From: Clostridia bacterium
GTDB taxonomy: Bacteria > Bacillota > Clostridia > Christensenellales > UBA1242
DNA length: 64,000 nt
Direction: 5' to 3'
Assembly (NCBI GenBank): GCA_017399265.1
Contig: JAFQDL010000001.1
Location: forward strand, 62,001 to 126,000
A program made the position numbers and the translations under genes. Below, in pieces: positions 20,096 to 28,872 of this stretch (position 1 is its first letter; every line of letters begins with the position of its first letter). The notes beneath the pieces were generated by a model. It did not search any database. It saw only the letters and a list, made by a program, of their open reading frames with translations, and was not told the origin of the DNA.

Positions 20096-22492
20096 TTAAT
20101 TAGAAGATAATTTTTTTATTCTTGATTTTCTAATAATCTTGACACTAATTAAAATGATCACCAAAAGAAGTATGCTTGAACCTATTAATATTAGTGCTAT
20201 AATTTGGTCTTTAGACAAATCGTCTAGGCTTAGTTGAGAAGTACTAACATATCCAGTGATTAAATTTTGGTCACTGTCATAGTATCTAACTAGAGCGAAT
20301 TTCTTGTCTTCGCTGTAGTCAACGATAAGCACTCTGGTATTATTGGCAGTTTCTGCTACGACATTTGAAGAAGTAGAGGCGGATTCATAAATTTTGATAA
20401 TATCGGAATTGTCATAGCATTTTAGAGTAGCATCTGGAAGTATTACTTCGTAATTAACATTTTCACTCAAATATGTTAGGTCGTTTTTGTTAATATAACC
20501 AAAAGAGTTGTTGTTTAGACGAATAATATAGTATTCGATATTGCCATAAGATATACTTGTCTTTGAATAAATATCCACTCTTTCATTTATGTTTAAATGT
20601 TTGATAATAGAAGGGGTATCTATTCCATTTAAGAAATATGGCCTAGAATATACACTAACTGATTTGTTATTTACTTGGAAAAGCCCACTATCTTCTTTGA
20701 AATTGAAGTTTGGGTTGATAAGTCTATCAATTTTGCAATTGACATTATCAAACAAATACAAAACTCCAGAATTAGGATTGACTGATATGCTAGAGAAATT
20801 TGAAATATCACCATTTACTAAAAAGTTGTTATTGTTTGCTATATTTGTATCAGTGATTATATATTTCGTAATCTTGCTGTTAGATGAGTCTAGTACATAT
20901 ATATTGTTGTTGTCTAGTGTGATATCTTTTACATTATCAATGATATCTAGTGATGTAATATTGGCGCCATCATTTAAATTGTATAACTTTAAAGTGTTAG
21001 CAGTAAATACTACTATATGATTACTATTAGCAGCAATTTTACCATCATAGAAGTTGTATAAAGATAATTGTCTGAAAGTGTTTGTAGTTGTGTTAAATTT
21101 GTATAATCCGCCACTGCTTACAAATACTAAATCTTTACCAATTGCACACATATCAAATATTCTAGAGTCATGAGTAAGCGTATTAATTGAACCACTAGTT
21201 AAGTTGTATGAATATATGTATTGAACACTAGTAATTTCGTTATATGCAGTAAAATAAATTGAGTTGGCTATCTTTGTTGCAAATTCTAGGTTGTTAAGAT
21301 TAGCAATTTCAATATTGCTAAAAGAATTAGAATTGAGATTTATTACCTCATCATCAATAAGCACTTGCACACGTTTATTATTGTTATCTGCTACGATTAT
21401 TTGATCATCTGCAAAATCAATATTGGCATTACTATTAAATCTTCCTACCTCTCCACATTCACTTGCAATAACAATGTCCGTTCCTATAATAGTACCTTTG
21501 TTTTCTACTATTTCGAATTTGAATTTTTGTATACATTTGGTACCGCTGTCTGAGATATAGATATCCTTGTTATGAACGGAAATTTGTTCTGGTGCTGAGA
21601 TGTCTTTTATAAGAAATCCCGTGTCAGAAGAGTTGCCGCTAAGAGTTTGGTCAGCATCGAAATCTGAGTTGTTTGTAGAGTACTCTAGATCGGTTCTTAA
21701 TACATATACAATATTTTTGTTATCAACAGCTAGTAAATAATCAGTATCATTTTGCTTATATATTGCTAATGAAATAATGTTTGGTTTTGGGAAAAGTTTG
21801 GCTGGATTTTCAATCGTTGAATTGTTATAATTAACACTCCATAGACTGCTACTATAACTATTAGAAGCATTGTTTACAATATAAGCTTCTGTAGTAGTTG
21901 TTGCTATGTTTAGCATTTCAAGTGTGTTGTTTTGTGTGAATTTGCTTGCGATGGCGGAATTGGTGTATGTTCTAATAAACTCCAATGTAATAGGGTTGTA
22001 GAAATATGCGGCAAATTCCTTATCGTTAATACCTGCTATAACCAGAGTATCTAAGTCTTCACTTATACTATAATCTTTGTATATAGGAAGAGAGGTTGTT
22101 TTGCTTGCATTAATAAAAATATTTGTTAGTGATAGGGTATTTAAGTTAAGTGCTTTAAGACCGCTATCATCTCCAATAAATAAGTGGTTTTTAGTTAAGT
22201 GCAGTTCACTAATGTTATTAAATGTTAGAGAAAATATTGCGGAGTTGATTTTATTTTTTGTCGTTCTGTTGATTAAATAAAACCCGCTTCCATCCAGGGT
22301 ATATGTAATATATTTATCACTAACATCAAAGCAAGTTATACCTTCTAGATTGTCATAAAAACTGGCATATTTGTTGTATTGGGTGTATATTAAGGTGTTG
22401 TCTGAAAAAGTATCTGCTTTAACTATATTAGTTCCTGCAGTAAGTAAACAACAAATAAATATTATAATTGGGATTAAAAATTTTGTTTTCAT
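20096..22492 (-). CDS. Exported beta-propeller/SH3-type protein with C-terminal membrane anchor
   Basis: 798 residues. A signal peptide (residues 1-26, ending near VKA) and a single C-terminal TM helix (about 757-785) followed by a basic tail predict a type I membrane protein with a large external domain. Residues 40-610 are Asn/Ser-rich repeats of about 45 residues with NHL-like blades (for example DDQIIVADNNNKRVQVLID), suggesting a beta-propeller. Two bacterial SH3-like segments follow (about 620-685 and 690-750; GYINKNDL and GYVSTSQL ends). Such SH3 domains often bind peptidoglycan or its peptides. The ATG follows AAAGGTG. It has the same overall plan as the smaller protein at 23403-24149, and the two sit on either side of the sigma-like regulator gene. 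Function unknown. Confidence 0.7.
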   Translation of the reverse strand: MKTKFLIPIIIFICCLLTAGTNIVKADTFSDNTLIYTQYNKYASFYDNLEGITCFDVSDKYITYTLDGSGFYLINRTTKNKINSAIFSLTFNNISELHLTKNHLFIGDDSGLKALNLNTLSLTNIFINASKTTSLPIYKDYSISEDLDTLVIAGINDKEFAAYFYNPITLEFIRTYTNSAIASKFTQNNTLEMLNIATTTTEAYIVNNASNSYSSSLWSVNYNNSTIENPAKLFPKPNIISLAIYKQNDTDYLLAVDNKNIVYVLRTDLEYSTNNSDFDADQTLSGNSSDTGFLIKDISAPEQISVHNKDIYISDSGTKCIQKFKFEIVENKGTIIGTDIVIASECGEVGRFNSNANIDFADDQIIVADNNNKRVQVLIDDEVINLNSNSFSNIEIANLNNLEFATKIANSIYFTAYNEITSVQYIYSYNLTSGSINTLTHDSRIFDMCAIGKDLVFVSSGGLYKFNTTTNTFRQLSLYNFYDGKIAANSNHIVVFTANTLKLYNLNDGANITSLDIIDNVKDITLDNNNIYVLDSSNSKITKYIITDTNIANNNNFLVNGDISNFSSISVNPNSGVLYLFDNVNCKIDRLINPNFNFKEDSGLFQVNNKSVSVYSRPYFLNGIDTPSIIKHLNINERVDIYSKTSISYGNIEYYIIRLNNNSFGYINKNDLTYLSENVNYEVILPDATLKCYDNSDIIKIYESASTSSNVVAETANNTRVLIVDYSEDKKFALVRYYDSDQNLITGYVSTSQLSLDDLSKDQIIALILIGSSILLLVIILISVKIIRKSRIKKLSSN

Positions 22493-22733
22493 TTTTCACC
22501 TTTCAATATATACATTCTAAAATAAGTATATCAAATATATAAAAATAAGTAAAAAGAATTATTTTTAATTTAAGATTAATAAAAAAAATTCTTTAATTTC
22601 CTATAATTTTAGGTTTTCGAACATTTACAATCAATTATCAAAAAATTTTATCAAATTATTTAGCAAAAATTATAAAAAAATAATAATGCGACAAAATTCG
22701 CAAAAATAATTTCCAAAAAATGTCAGTAAACAC

Positions 22734-22775
22734 TTGCAATTTACAGTTTTATGGTTTAAAATAGAACAAATGTTC
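22734..22775 (+). promoter_or_regulatory. Promoter with LexA/DinR-type SOS box
   Basis: TTGCAA (22734-22739), 17-bp spacer, TAAAAT (22757-22762). One base later comes GAAC-AAAT-GTTC (22764-22775); with flanks it reads AGAACAAATGTTCG, 13 of 14 matches to the Bacillus consensus CGAACRNRYGTTCG. The box covers the expected transcription start, the classic place for LexA repression. It lies 91 bases upstream of the regulator ATG at 22867. The rest of 22493-22733 is very AT-rich; I see only a half-site (CGAACATTT, 22617) and no gene. Confidence 0.75.
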
Positions 22776-22866
22776 GATAATTTTCGAAAACTAAAAAAAT
22801 TATTCGACCATATTTAACCTAAAGAAAAATATATTTGAGAGAAATTAAAAAAAAGGAGATTGAATA

Positions 22867-23406
22867 ATGGAAAACTGGGGCAAGGCGTTATTAGAAAGTT
22901 ATAGGTATTTGGAGACTGTAGTGAATACAATTGATGACATGGTGAAAAAAATAAGCATAAACTCCGTTTATTACAACAAAAAAGCTCATTGTGATACGCT
23001 TTCTGTGTTTGATAGAGTAATTATGCTTAATGATAGAAAACTGAATTTAACAAATCTAAAAGTTCTAGTGGATATGGCCTTAGACAAATTAAAATCAAAA
23101 GATAGACAATTTCTTATGCTTTATTATATTGATTGTCTAAATTGTACAGAAATTGCTGAGGTATTAGAGGTGAGTGAAAGAACGGTTTTTAGACGTAAAC
23201 TAAGAGCAACGAAGGAGTTTGCCAATGCTTTATCTTTAATTACAACAAAGAGCTATATTGAGACTAATTACAAAGAAGAACACTGGCTTTTTGATATTTA
23301 TGCTTATTATTCTAGAGATGAGAAAGATGTAATAACAATTGGCGATGAAAAGTCGGGAAAAGATATTTATAAAACATTAAAACAATTAAGGAAATTAGCT
23401 ATTTAA
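22867..23406 (+). CDS. Sigma-region-4-like phage late regulator (ArpU/Xpf type)
   Basis: 179 residues. The central part (about 73-125) has the length, helix pattern and core of a sigma-70 region 4 helix-turn-helix (LKSKDRQFLMLYY then CTEIAEVLEVSERTVFRRK). There is no region 2, so it is not a complete sigma factor. Proteins of this plan (ArpU family; Xpf of the Bacillus PBSX element) switch on phage late operons. Its place just upstream of the terminase operon fits that job, although the opposing gene 23403-24149 lies between. The ATG is preceded by AAAGGAGATT. The promoter carries a LexA-type box, so the gene should respond to DNA damage. Its stop overlaps the stop of the convergent neighbour by 4 bases. 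The target promoter is not identifiable by eye. Confidence 0.65.
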   Translation: MENWGKALLESYRYLETVVNTIDDMVKKISINSVYYNKKAHCDTLSVFDRVIMLNDRKLNLTNLKVLVDMALDKLKSKDRQFLMLYYIDCLNCTEIAEVLEVSERTVFRRKLRATKEFANALSLITTKSYIETNYKEEHWLFDIYAYYSRDEKDVITIGDEKSGKDIYKTLKQLRKLAI

Positions 23407-24149
23407 AGTAATTCATCATAATCAATTTTTTTGATTTTTCTTGGATTTTTAATTTTCTTAGTGGTTTTGGCTGTTTTTGATAGTTTAGGTTTTTTGTACA
23501 TAACGATAATGATAATAATAACAGGTATTGATAATATAGCTATTACGATTGCACAATCGGTATTGCTAAGCGGTGATGGTGTAGATGTGATTTGTGAAAA
23601 TTCGTCTAGTACTTCTAGGTTGATACTTATAGGTTCTATAGAGGCTACATATTGATTATATATGTAGCCTTTTACGCCATAGAAATCTACCAAGTACCAG
23701 AGATTTCCGCGATAGTCTATTGCTTCTTCACCATATATTTTCCCAATGTATTTTAAGTCGGTATTGTTTTCTGGAACTACTGCTACAATATTATTCGCAT
23801 TGGAGTCGGGTGAAGATCGAAGATAGCACTTGTTTGAAATAGTTGTCAAATTTGTCGTCGGGTAAGGTTTTGTGGGAGTACCGAGTACTTTCTTAATATT
23901 TTTCTTTAGAACAAATCCGTTAATCCCATTGTAGTTAGCTTGATAGAAGTCGGAGTTGTAATCAAGTACAATTTCTACAAAATAACTTTCTTCTAAATAG
24001 CAGATAACATTATCATTGATCTTTTGGTTTGGGCTTTGATATAAATAGGCGTAGCTACTTGTTACTCTTCCGTATGGTGTGCTGGCAAGGCCTATAGCGT
24101 GCGATTGTGTCGATAAAAAAATTATTAAAATCAGTAAAATATATTTCAT
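23403..24149 (-). CDS. Exported SH3-domain protein with C-terminal membrane anchor
   Basis: 248 residues. A signal peptide (1-18, ending near SHA) is followed by two bacterial SH3-like domains (about 25-85, ending GFVLKKNI, and 95-168, ending GYIYNQYV), a Ser/Thr-rich linker, one TM helix (about 199-219) and a very basic cytoplasmic tail. It is a small relative in plan of the 798-residue protein at 20096-22492. The SH3 domains suggest contact with the cell wall. It is transcribed away from the phage-like operon, sharing the 24150-24265 intergenic region with the terminase gene, and is convergent with the sigma-like regulator. A role in particle attachment, immunity or plain envelope sensing cannot be told apart. 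Confidence 0.7.
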   Translation of the reverse strand: MKYILLILIIFLSTQSHAIGLASTPYGRVTSSYAYLYQSPNQKINDNVICYLEESYFVEIVLDYNSDFYQANYNGINGFVLKKNIKKVLGTPTKPYPTTNLTTISNKCYLRSSPDSNANNIVAVVPENNTDLKYIGKIYGEEAIDYRGNLWYLVDFYGVKGYIYNQYVASIEPISINLEVLDEFSQITSTPSPLSNTDCAIVIAILSIPVIIIIIVMYKKPKLSKTAKTTKKIKNPRKIKKIDYDELL

Positions 24150-24265
24150 ACATTTCCTTTAATTATCAGTAATGATTATATATTAAACTATTGACCTAAA
24201 TTTGATTTAATATAAATTTGTTGAATTAGTGCTAAAAAAAATATAAATTAGCAAAAAGGAGAAAC

Positions 24266-25696
24266 ATGACTCAGAATGAAATAAAAAGCAGATTAAATAA
24301 AATTCAAAAAGAAGTATATAGACGGTTTGGAAATAAAAATTTGCTAAAATACAATACCGGAGAGAAGATACATAAAAAACAACTATTATTTCATAAAGAC
24401 AATCACAAAAATCGTTGGGTATTTGGTGGTAATAGAAGTGGTAAAACAGAATGTGGTGCAGTAGAAGCTATATGGATAGCTCGTGGTATACATCCTTATA
24501 GGAAGATTACGGGAGACACGGAAGGCTGGGTGGTTTCTTTAAGTACGCAGGTGCAAAGAGATGTGGCTCAGAAAAAAATTTTGCACTATCTTAACAAAGA
24601 TTGGATAGAAGATATTATTATGTCTACTGGTAAAAAAACTGCTTGTGAATATGGTGTAATTGATACGATAATTATTAGAAATGTTTTTGGTGGATTATCT
24701 AAAATAGGTTTTAAAAGTTGTGATCAGGGCAGAGAGAAATTTCAAGGAACAAGCCTTGATTATGTCTGGTTTGATGAGGAGCCTCCGTTCGACATTTATA
24801 TGGAGTGTAAAATGAGGGTTGTTGATAAATGTGGAATTTTGTTTGGGACTATGACACCCCTTAAAGGTTTGACTTGGGTGTATGAACATATATACTTGAA
24901 CAACTTTAATGATCCAGATGTGTGGTATGTACAAATGGAATGGGAAGATAATCCGTTTTTGGATAAAAGAGAGATAGAAAGCTTGACGAAAGCGATGTCA
25001 AAAGAAGAATTGGAAACTAGGAGATTTGGAAATTTTGGAGGATTTGGAGGTAGGGTTTATGGAGAATTTGATGAGAGTGTGCATGTTATTGATCCTTTTG
25101 ATGTGCCTATTAGTTGGTATGACAATATTAGTATAGATCCGGGGTTGAATAATCCTTTAAGCTGTCATTGGTATGCAGTAGATTTTGATGGAAATGTGTA
25201 TGTGATAGCAGAACATTTTGAAGCAGAGAAGGATATAGTTTATCATGCTAATAAAATAAAAGATGTTTGTAAGAAGTTGAATTGGCCTACTTCGTATAGT
25301 GGTAAGATAGAGGCTTTGATAGATAGTGCTGCTAATCAAAAGACTCTTGCCTCTATTAAAAGTGTCACTGAACTTTTTTATGAACAAGACATATTAGTCA
25401 ATACAAATGTCAACAAAGACTTGTTTTCTGGCATAAATAAGGTAAAACAATATCTAAAAAGTGCAGATGGTAAAATTAGACTCTATATATTTAGAACTTG
25501 TACTAATTTAATAAGGGAGTTGAAGTCCTATTATTGGGGAAATAATGATGTGCCAATAAAAAGTGATGATCATGCGTTAGATGAATTACGGTATTATATT
25601 ATGAGTAAACCTGATACACCTCAAATAACTATTAAGAAGACTGACATACAAAAAGATAAAGAGAGGCTTCTTAGAAGATTAAGACGAAGATGTTAG
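24266..25696 (+). CDS. Phage terminase large subunit
   Basis: 476 residues; the ATP-driven motor that packages DNA into a procapsid and cuts it. The ATPase domain has Walker A GGNRSGKT (54-61), Walker B YVWFDEE (D170, E171) and a coupling motif GTMTP. The C-terminal RNase H-like nuclease keeps its acidic residues: D291 (SIDPG), D353 (LIDSA) and the D434/D435-H-A-x-D439 group. All catalytic elements therefore look intact. Length is normal for the family. The ATG follows AAAAAGGAG. It is the first gene of the plus-strand structural operon. A weak hairpin and about 100 untranslated bases separate it from the next gene. The closest class by motif is the Terminase_6 type used by headful-packaging phages; that assignment is tentative. 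Confidence 0.92.
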   Translation: MTQNEIKSRLNKIQKEVYRRFGNKNLLKYNTGEKIHKKQLLFHKDNHKNRWVFGGNRSGKTECGAVEAIWIARGIHPYRKITGDTEGWVVSLSTQVQRDVAQKKILHYLNKDWIEDIIMSTGKKTACEYGVIDTIIIRNVFGGLSKIGFKSCDQGREKFQGTSLDYVWFDEEPPFDIYMECKMRVVDKCGILFGTMTPLKGLTWVYEHIYLNNFNDPDVWYVQMEWEDNPFLDKREIESLTKAMSKEELETRRFGNFGGFGGRVYGEFDESVHVIDPFDVPISWYDNISIDPGLNNPLSCHWYAVDFDGNVYVIAEHFEAEKDIVYHANKIKDVCKKLNWPTSYSGKIEALIDSAANQKTLASIKSVTELFYEQDILVNTNVNKDLFSGINKVKQYLKSADGKIRLYIFRTCTNLIRELKSYYWGNNDVPIKSDDHALDELRYYIMSKPDTPQITIKKTDIQKDKERLLRRLRRRC

Positions 25697-25722
25697 CAAA
25701 AAAACTTGCTATCATCTTTTTT
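25694..25722 (+). terminator. Weak terminator or attenuator after the terminase gene
   Basis: A 6-bp stem TAGCAA / TTGCTA overlaps the stop codon, followed after TCATC by TTTTTT. It could lower read-through into the capsid genes. Confidence 0.35.
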
Positions 25723-25801
25723 AAAAAAATTTATTTGTTTTTGTCAGTAAAATTTGAAATTTGAAAATTTCGGTGTTTTAATATTTATAAATGAGGCTGG
25801 T

Positions 25802-26140
25802 ATGGGAAAGGAAATTTTAAGGGTAAAGCAGAAAAAAATTAAAAGTAGTGATGGATCAAAAGAAAATGTTAAAGAAGCATTAATAAGGAAGGCGTTAGGG
25901 TATGAAGTAGAAGAAATTGTAGAAGAGTATGCTCAAGTGGAAGGTAAATTAGAATTAATTAAAAAAAAGGTTAATTCGAAATATTATCCACCAGATTTAA
26001 GCGCAATAGAATTTGCTTTGAGTACTTTTGGAAATATTCAAGACGAATATTCTAATTATACAGATGAAGAATTATTACAAGAAAAGGAAGATTTGATAAA
26101 ACTGTTTAAAAAATATAAAGGAGGAGACGATGATATATAA
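25802..26140 (+). CDS. Small conserved phage protein near terminase
   Basis: 112 residues from the ATG at 25802 (GAGG upstream; the TTG at 25754 is unlikely). Highly charged; contains KALGYEVEEIVEEYA and, further on, KYYPPDLSAIEFAL. A short protein with a K-A-x-G...E-E-Y-A and P-P-D pattern is often found beside phage terminases and may be a small-terminase-like DNA-binding factor, but I recognise it only by this pattern. No HTH is obvious. It overlaps the next gene by 11 bases, so the two are likely translated together. Confidence 0.55.
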   Translation: MGKEILRVKQKKIKSSDGSKENVKEALIRKALGYEVEEIVEEYAQVEGKLELIKKKVNSKYYPPDLSAIEFALSTFGNIQDEYSNYTDEELLQEKEDLIKLFKKYKGGDDDI

Positions 26141-26318
26141 GATAAAAAGTAGGTATTTAATAAAGTGTGAAATACCGGGTTGTGCTAATATTGCATTGAA
26201 TATGTTTTCAACAAACAAGATAGATGAAAATGGTTTTGCAATATGTGAGAAATGTATTAAAGGAATAATTGAAAAATATAAAAAAAGTGTGGAGAGAAAG
26301 AATGAAAAAGAAAATTAA
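26130..26318 (+). CDS. Small zinc-ribbon-like phage protein
   Basis: 62 residues. Cys pairs C-E-I-P-G-C (residues 13-18) and C-E-K-C (about 40-43) form a likely four-Cys zinc site; the tail is Lys/Glu-rich. The ATG overlaps the end of the preceding frame and an AAAGGAGGAG ribosome site lies just upstream. It overlaps the portal gene by 17 bases. Tiny zinc-binding proteins are common in phage packaging operons; the function here is unknown. Confidence 0.55.
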   Translation: MIYKIKSRYLIKCEIPGCANIALNMFSTNKIDENGFAICEKCIKGIIEKYKKSVERKNEKEN

Positions 26319-28212
26319 AAATAAAGAATTTAACTTGGAAGAAGAGTTTGAAAAAGAATACGTCTCAAAAGTTTTAGATGATTTTAAAAACAGACAAAGA
26401 GATAGAAAGGCATTTGATACAAAGTGGCAAATGAATATCAATTATTATATAGGCAACCAACATTGCGCAATTGATGGTAAAGGTGATGTTGTTGACAATC
26501 CAAAACAATATTATTGGGAAGAGAGAGAAGTCTATAATCATATAGCTCCAATAATAGAATTAAGATTAAGTAAATTAAGCAAAGTCAGACCTACATTGAA
26601 TGTAATTCCATTTAGTGATAATGTCGAAGATGTGTCAAGTGCGAAAGTAAGTAAAAAGATATTGAGTGCGATTTCATATGATGGAAATTTAAGTAAAACT
26701 TTGGCAGAGGGCACAACGTGGAGTGAAATTTGTGGTACAAGTTTTTATAAAATAGGTTGGAATAATAAAGCTGGCAAAGTTGTAGGAAAAGATAGTTTGG
26801 GAGTGGATATTTACGAGGGAGACATTGAGATTGATGTAGTTAATCCATTTGAAATATATCCTGATAGTAACGCTTATCAAAATATCGACGATTGTGCTTC
26901 CATTATTCATGCTAGAGCTATTCACAAAGACGTTGTAAAAAATATGTGGGGAGTAGAGGTTGATGGCAAGGATATTGATATATTTACTTTAGATATTTCT
27001 CCTCGTTCAAACTATGCAACTAATGGTTATTCTTCTAATTTAGCGAAGAAAGTAAAAAAAGATCATGTATTAGTTCTTGAAAAATATGAATTACCGACTA
27101 CAAATCTTCCAGAAGGAAGGTTAAGTATTATTGCTGGTGATAGATTGGTTTATATGGGAGAATTGCCATATGTTAATTATCAAAACAAAAAAAGAGGATA
27201 TCCGTTTGTTAAGCAAATTTCAAACTCTATGCCAAATTGTTTTTGGGGAATGAGTATAGTAGAGAGATTAATTCCTATTCAAAAATCTTATAATGCCATT
27301 AAAAATAGAAAGCATGAGTTTTTAAATAGGATATCTATGGGTATTTTGGCAGTAGAAGATGGATCATGCGATATAGAGAATTTAGAAGAAGAGGGATTGA
27401 CTCCAGGGAAAGTGCTGGTATATAGAAATGGTTCTAATATGCCAAGAATGTTATCCACAGGTAATGTTCCGTTAGATTTTCAGTATGAAGAAAAGCAACT
27501 TCTTAATGAATTTATAGAGATATCAGGGGTTAGTGATCTTATTTCTACAAAAAGTATTTCAGGAAATTTGAGTGGTACAGCATTGCAATTACTTATAGAA
27601 CAAGACGAAGTAAGACTAATAAATAGTGCAGAGAATTTAAAAGATTGTGTTATCCAGATAGCAAAGATGGTTTTAAGATTATACAAGCAATTTGCAACAT
27701 TCCCACATACTACTAGATTGATAGGCAAGAATGGAACGGTTGAATTAATGTATTGGCAAGGGTCTAATTTAGCAACTGAAGATGTAGTATTTGAGACAGA
27801 ATATGAATTAACGCAGTCATTGGCTCAGAAGAGGAGTTCTATAATGGAAGCATTGCACGCAGGTCTTTTACATGATGAAAATGGCAAGCTAAGTAATGGC
27901 ATGAGACATAAAATTCTATCAGAGTTGGGCTTTGATATTTGGGAAAATACGATGGACGAAAAAACTTTGCAGGGTTATCAAGCAGAAAAAGAAAATGTAT
28001 CTTTAGTTATTGATGGTGTAATTAATGAACCGACTGAGATAGATGATCATGCAACCCATATTAATGAACATATCTGCTTTATATTATCAAATGATTTTAA
28101 AATACAGCAAAAAGAAAAACCTGAGCTAGAGACTAAACTATTAGAGCATATAAGAAAGCATAAAATGTTTAATCAAATATCTAAACAAATAGAAAATATA
28201 GAAAAGGAGTAG
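26302..28212 (+). CDS. Phage portal protein
   Basis: 636 residues from the ATG at 26302, which follows GGAGAGAAAG; the upstream TTG at 26269 is less likely. Portal proteins form the twelve-part ring through which DNA enters the capsid. Seen: a helical N-terminus, the segment YIGNQHCAIDG, a clip/stem-like region (EISGVSDLIST and SGTALQLLIEQ, the latter a common portal signature) and a helical C-terminus. Size and the position between terminase and scaffold are those of short-tailed (P22-like) phages. It is not fused to a head-morphogenesis domain. The next gene starts 3 bases after the stop. Confidence 0.85.
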   Translation: MKKKIKNKEFNLEEEFEKEYVSKVLDDFKNRQRDRKAFDTKWQMNINYYIGNQHCAIDGKGDVVDNPKQYYWEEREVYNHIAPIIELRLSKLSKVRPTLNVIPFSDNVEDVSSAKVSKKILSAISYDGNLSKTLAEGTTWSEICGTSFYKIGWNNKAGKVVGKDSLGVDIYEGDIEIDVVNPFEIYPDSNAYQNIDDCASIIHARAIHKDVVKNMWGVEVDGKDIDIFTLDISPRSNYATNGYSSNLAKKVKKDHVLVLEKYELPTTNLPEGRLSIIAGDRLVYMGELPYVNYQNKKRGYPFVKQISNSMPNCFWGMSIVERLIPIQKSYNAIKNRKHEFLNRISMGILAVEDGSCDIENLEEEGLTPGKVLVYRNGSNMPRMLSTGNVPLDFQYEEKQLLNEFIEISGVSDLISTKSISGNLSGTALQLLIEQDEVRLINSAENLKDCVIQIAKMVLRLYKQFATFPHTTRLIGKNGTVELMYWQGSNLATEDVVFETEYELTQSLAQKRSSIMEALHAGLLHDENGKLSNGMRHKILSELGFDIWENTMDEKTLQGYQAEKENVSLVIDGVINEPTEIDDHATHINEHICFILSNDFKIQQKEKPELETKLLEHIRKHKMFNQISKQIENIEKE

Positions 28213-28215
28213 TTT

Positions 28216-28854
28216 ATGAGTGAAGAATTAACAAACAAGGAACAACTAGAAAGCAACTGTTCGGTTAATGTCGCAGCGGCGAGTGAGGATAATAGTAATG
28301 ACGAAGTTGCAACTGGCTCCTTGTATGGTAAATTTAAAGATGCCAGCAGTTTATATAATGGTTATAAAGAGTTGGAGAAGGAGTTTACTAAGAAAAGTCA
28401 ACTATTAAGTGAACTGCAGAAGTCTATTGAGGTCGATAATACTGAGAAAGTACCGATTTATAAGACGGATAAGTGGCAAAGCGAAATTGATAATTATATA
28501 AATACAAAAAAATATGCATCAAATTTCGCCAAAGATATTGCTAAAAAGATTATGCAAGATGACGATCTTGCGTGTATGCCTAACTGTCTAGACTTAGCGT
28601 ACAAAGATGTTTTAGCAAATAAGTATAAGCCGGAAGAAGAAATAATTAAAGATGAAAAATTTTTGACTGATTATGTATATAACAATTCAGATATAAAATC
28701 TAAGATTGTTTCTGATTATTTAAGGGAATTAAAAAATAATGATATCCCACCGATTATCCTCAATATTAAAGGGGATAGTGTGGGAGCAACTTCTCCAACT
28801 AAACCAAAAAGTTTGAGTGAAGCTAGAGAGATAGTTTCACGATTGTTTAAATAG
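28216..28854 (+). CDS. Putative capsid scaffolding protein
   Basis: 212 residues, acidic and mostly helical, with an N-terminal low-complexity stretch followed by YGKFKDASSLYNGYKELEKE, a segment typical of phage scaffold or head-assembly proteins. The C-terminus (KSLSEAREIVSRLFK) is a basic amphipathic helix like those that bind coat protein. It lies exactly between portal and major capsid genes, where scaffolds are encoded. No catalytic motif is seen, so a protease-fused scaffold is unlikely. Assignment rests on position and composition. Confidence 0.7.
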   Translation: MSEELTNKEQLESNCSVNVAAASEDNSNDEVATGSLYGKFKDASSLYNGYKELEKEFTKKSQLLSELQKSIEVDNTEKVPIYKTDKWQSEIDNYINTKKYASNFAKDIAKKIMQDDDLACMPNCLDLAYKDVLANKYKPEEEIIKDEKFLTDYVYNNSDIKSKIVSDYLRELKNNDIPPIILNIKGDSVGATSPTKPKSLSEAREIVSRLFK

Positions 28855-28872
28855 AAAGGAGAGATAAAAATA

